DNA of 55,449 bases from Candidatus Woesearchaeota archaeon (GTDB taxonomy: Archaea; Nanobdellota; Nanobdellia; Woesearchaeales; BM511), in the NCBI GenBank assembly GCA_002867475.1, contig PKTL01000033.1:1-55449 (forward strand), written 5' to 3'. A model generated the notes under the pieces. It was not told the origin of the DNA. It made no database searches and saw only the letters and a program-made list of their open reading frames with translations. Numbering within the stretch: position 1 is the first letter of the stretch; the number at the start of each line of letters is the position of its first letter. A program made the translations under genes and the position numbers. Positions 52,785 to 55,449 of this stretch are shown one piece after another.

Positions 52785-53079
52785 CTTGTATCCATTCTTC
52801 ATATTCTTTGTTTGCTTCCACATCTAATTTGATTATGCAAGGGCAATCATAGCTATGCAGGTTTTTGATCTCTTTTTCTACTAACTTATGATTATCTATT
52901 TTAGTCTTTAATAATGCAACTGTTTCGTTTTCATCTTGGATTTTATTATCCCATCTATACATGCTGTTTATAGGTATAAAATTAGCACACGCTATCAATC
53001 TTTTTTCAATAAGATATTTTGACACTTTTTTTGCTTCTTCAATGTTTGGAAAAGTTACATATAATATTATAAAAACCAT
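52753..53079 (-). CDS. cutA: CutA1 divalent-cation tolerance protein
   Basis: 108 aa, the normal CutA length. Typical motifs: IILYVTFPNIEEAKKVSKYLIEKRLIACANFIPI, SMYRWDNKIQDENETVALLKTK and SYDCPCIIKLDV. The family forms very stable trimers and binds divalent copper. Its real role is unsettled. Followed by an overlapping hypothetical and preceded by a GNAT acetyltransferase on the same strand, 8 bp away. Confidence 0.92.
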   Translation of the reverse strand: MVFIILYVTFPNIEEAKKVSKYLIEKRLIACANFIPINSMYRWDNKIQDENETVALLKTKIDNHKLVEKEIKNLHSYDCPCIIKLDVEANKEYEEWIQDETISKYSQS

Positions 53080-53087
53080 CCTATCAC

Positions 53088-53558
53088 CTATTTTAATTCT
53101 TGCTCCATATAATTATCTATAAATGGAAGGCCATCTACTTCTTGCTTTATTTTTTTTATGAATTTGAATCCTAATTTTTTATAGATATTTACTGCGTAAT
53201 GGGATGATTTCACAATTAGTTTATCATAGCCTTGTTTTAAGGTTTCATCTCTTACTTTCTCAAAAAGTTTTCTGCCCACACCTTTTCCTTGGTAGTTTGG
53301 ATGGACAAAAAATGTTTTTAGTTCATTATCTTTTTTAGCAATAACCCCAATTATCTTTTTTCTTTTTGGAATCTCTGCAATATAGAACTGTCTTTCTTTT
53401 GCTCTAATAGCAAAATTTTTCGGATTATTCTTATTGCAAAATGCATCAATCAATTCTTTAGAATAATAATCTTTCAATGTCAACCTTTGTGCTTTCTTGA
53501 CGACATTTCCTGCTTTGATAATATCTGAATCCTTTAATTTTCTAATAATAAAATCCAT
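53088..53558 (-). CDS. GNAT-family acetyltransferase
   Basis: 156 aa. Acetyl-CoA loop in FVHPNYQGKGVGRKLFEKVRDE (Q/R-x-x-G-x-G/A), preceded by IIGVIAKKDNELKTF and followed by LIVKSSHYAVNIYKKLGFK, the conserved GNAT ending. Transfers acetyl to an amine on an unknown acceptor. Operon with cutA and the overlapping hypothetical. Confidence 0.85.
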   Translation of the reverse strand: MDFIIRKLKDSDIIKAGNVVKKAQRLTLKDYYSKELIDAFCNKNNPKNFAIRAKERQFYIAEIPKRKKIIGVIAKKDNELKTFFVHPNYQGKGVGRKLFEKVRDETLKQGYDKLIVKSSHYAVNIYKKLGFKFIKKIKQEVDGLPFIDNYMEQELK

Positions 53559-53605
53559 AGATACAAATTAAGTTAATGTAATATATAAATATTAAGAAAT
53601 GAAAT

Positions 53606-53635
53606 AAAAAAAATAGAGATTAAATCTCTTTTTTG
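53606..53635. terminator. Bidirectional hairpin terminator after the thioredoxin-fold gene
   Basis: AGAGAT-TAA-ATCTCT (53615-53629) forms a perfect 6-bp stem flanked by A8 on the left and T6 on the right. On the minus strand it directly follows the stop codon at 53637 and is followed by T8, as in an intrinsic terminator. Confidence 0.6.
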
Positions 53636-53636
53636 C

Positions 53637-55436
53637 TTATACTCCACATCCTGCTGCTGTTGCAGCTGCTGCGGTTCCATATCCAAATCCTGCGCTTGGC
53701 TGGCTTGAATCTAGAGTTGAGTCACATGCGTCTGGTCTTGCTTCTTCTGTAAATGCTTCACAGATTGCAGTAAGATAGCTTTGAGCATCTCTTCCAGCGC
53801 TTGAGCTTCTCCCATTAATTATTAGTGTTGGACTTCCTCCAACCCCATATTGTTCATTCAGTTCTTTATCTGTATTGAATAATGGGAATCTTCCACTAAG
53901 CCATGATGCTTGGTCTTCGAAACTTGTTGTTATTCCGAATTCTTCATCAGCTGCTTGTGCGCATGTATTCATCTTTTCTACATCTACACCTGTTTCTGCC
54001 ATACAAGCCTCACTTCCGGTCTCATCTTTTAAGAAACATGCTAAATAATCCAGATATACTTCTGGTTGCTCTTCTTGGATGCAGTACTGATTAAGCTGTT
54101 CATAGATTTCTTTTTCTCCATGCATTGCATAATAGACAAATCTTATCTTGAAATCGATTGAGTCTCCAAGTGCTAATGCTGCTGGAAGCATTCCTTTCTC
54201 ACTTTGTGTTCCATATGGACAATGACTCATTACAAAAAGCTCAACTTCGGGTTTTTCTGTTTGAGGTATCTTTAAGCTTTCAAGATATGCATCTCTAGCT
54301 TCATCATCAATTATCCATGAAGCGCCAGTTGCATCATCTATTATCTTATAACTATCTCCAATCTTTTGGAATGCGGTTTGTAATTGTGCATTTCCATTGA
54401 ATGATGCTTCTTCTTCAATTATGGAGTCAAGAATAAATGCTGGAGCAAGCGCGATACCAAATTCTCCAATCAATGCTTGACCTTCACTGCTCATTGCATC
54501 AACAACTGTTGTTTTCAGACCTGGAAATAATCCTTTAAGTGCTGCAACTAATTGTGATGTGTCACATGAATCACATCTTTCATCATTTACTATTGTCATT
54601 TCTACTGTGTTTGGAACTGGTATATCACTGCATGCTGCTGGTCTTTCTCCTTCATATGCATTACAGATTGCTGTCATGAAATCTGCTTCAGTTCTTCCAC
54701 CTTGATATAATTCGCCTGCGATATAGATTGTTGGGCTTCCTCTTGCTTGTGCTGCAGTGCTTCTAAGTGCTGATTCGCTAAGAAGTTGTTTTCCTTCATC
54801 ACCTTCATAGCAAGCTTTGATTGATTCTACATCAAGACCTTCGTCACTAGCACATGATTCCCAGTTTCCAGGAATTGCTGCTGCGTTCTTATTCTGGCAG
54901 ATGATCATATCCATATATTTGTCTGGTTCATATTCTGCTGCACAAAGCTGTACAATATTACCTAGTGCTTCTGGTTCTCCATGAAGGCTTTGAAATTCTC
55001 CTCCACCAAGATCTGTAACGATAAAATCTAGATTGAAATCAATATTATCTCCTAGCTTTTCAAGTACTGGATATATTGCATCTTCTACTTGTGTTCCGTA
55101 AGGGCATTGACTCATAACATAGAAATTAACTTCTACTGCATCGCCTGTAACCTTTTCACTTACTTCTTCTTGAACTTCAACCTCTTTATAAGGTTCAAGA
55201 GTTTCTTCAACTGTTGATAATGCTTGCTTCAGATCTTCACTAGCTGTTGAGGCTTTGAGTTCTTGAACATCCTCTATCAATGATTCTACAGATTCTTTAT
55301 CCATAAAATCTGCTATGACCATGGCTGCTAAGATTACAACCAACACTAAGGATATATACATCCAAGTGCTTGAATCATTATTTTTTTTCGTGAAAACTTT
55401 CACGCTCTTATTCAAATTCTTTTTTTTCTTTACCAT
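53637..55436 (-). CDS. Membrane-anchored protein with three thioredoxin-fold (GILT/DsbA-like) domains
   Basis: 599 aa; basic N-terminus, TM helix (about 24-44), then an external coiled stretch. Domain 1 starts VNFYVMSQCPYGTQ and has the GILT-like SLHGEPEALGNIVQLCAAEY; domain 2 has ERCDSCDTSQL (CxxC); domain 3 starts VELFVMSHCPYGTQ. All outer motifs are CPYG, lacking the second Cys of CxxC. The cis-Pro loop (GSPTIYI and GSPTLII) is intact. The C-terminus is Gly/Ala-rich and ends in a Cys. GGTGA precedes the ATG. Probable thiol oxidoreductase or disulfide isomerase acting outside the membrane. Confidence 0.82.
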   Translation of the reverse strand: MVKKKKNLNKSVKVFTKKNNDSSTWMYISLVLVVILAAMVIADFMDKESVESLIEDVQELKASTASEDLKQALSTVEETLEPYKEVEVQEEVSEKVTGDAVEVNFYVMSQCPYGTQVEDAIYPVLEKLGDNIDFNLDFIVTDLGGGEFQSLHGEPEALGNIVQLCAAEYEPDKYMDMIICQNKNAAAIPGNWESCASDEGLDVESIKACYEGDEGKQLLSESALRSTAAQARGSPTIYIAGELYQGGRTEADFMTAICNAYEGERPAACSDIPVPNTVEMTIVNDERCDSCDTSQLVAALKGLFPGLKTTVVDAMSSEGQALIGEFGIALAPAFILDSIIEEEASFNGNAQLQTAFQKIGDSYKIIDDATGASWIIDDEARDAYLESLKIPQTEKPEVELFVMSHCPYGTQSEKGMLPAALALGDSIDFKIRFVYYAMHGEKEIYEQLNQYCIQEEQPEVYLDYLACFLKDETGSEACMAETGVDVEKMNTCAQAADEEFGITTSFEDQASWLSGRFPLFNTDKELNEQYGVGGSPTLIINGRSSSAGRDAQSYLTAICEAFTEEARPDACDSTLDSSQPSAGFGYGTAAAATAAGCGV

Positions 55437-55449
55437 TTGTTCACCTAAT

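Overview
The window is AT-rich, gene-dense archaeal DNA. The evidence is eS19-eL39-eL31 ribosomal proteins, aIF6, prefoldin alpha, deoxyhypusine synthase, archaeal-type GluRS and TrpRS, HerA/Mre11/NurA, an MCM-like ATPase, a small histone-fold protein and TATA-type promoters. The short, information-processing-heavy gene set resembles a DPANN archaeon (Woesearchaeota/Nanoarchaeota-like), but that placement is an inference. Promoter-proximal genes often look leaderless, with the TATA centre about 25 nt before the ATG. Genes inside operons usually carry a GGTGA or GAGGT Shine-Dalgarno (SD) sequence. No tRNA, rRNA, CRISPR array or insertion sequence was recognised.

Layout. 1-5.6 kb: ScpA, TrmB regulator, membrane protein, receiver protein, then aIF6-pfdA-ftsY. 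5.6-10.7 kb: RecB-like nuclease, MCM-like ATPase with an in-frame TAG, membrane winged-helix protein, histone-fold mini-protein, GluRS. 10.8-12.8 kb: a phosphate-uptake block (PstS, a HAMP sensor with no output domain, a frameshifted repeat mini-protein). 12.9-19.3 kb: hypotheticals, IleRS, acetyltransferase, prepilin peptidase. 19.3-21.9 kb: ribosomal protein block and Cys-rich mini-proteins. 22-26.3 kb: HerA, three unknown helical proteins, Mre11; Rad50 is absent and NurA lies 24 kb further on. 26.3-34.5 kb: citramalate synthase, deoxyhypusine synthase, chemoreceptor, CysRS, membrane JAMM protein. 34.5-38.4 kb: ValRS and TrpRS, divergent. 38.4-55.4 kb: aminopeptidase, YchF GTPase, PfkB kinase, PLD protein, a probable ncRNA, Lon-like secreted protease, topoisomerase I, surface protein, NurA, MscS, CutA and a tandem thioredoxin-fold protein.

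The most exciting observation is a pair of tiny leaderless ORFs in front of two aminoacyl-tRNA synthetase genes. Each is rich in the cognate amino acid. The ORF before valS encodes M-F-K-T-V-V-V-V-V-V-G, with six consecutive Val codons spelled with all four synonymous codons. The ORF before ileS encodes 17 residues, 8 of them Ile, using all three Ile codons. Both are followed by inverted repeats and U-rich tracts before the synthetase start. This is the architecture of ribosome-mediated attenuation. I know of no described archaeal example for synthetase genes, and the inference rests on sequence alone.

Three coding sequences appear interrupted: ValRS (TAA at codon 34), the MCM-like ATPase (TAG) and the mini-protein before pstS (a frameshift at a 7-base homopolymer). 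These could be assembly errors, decay or recoding; raw reads would decide.
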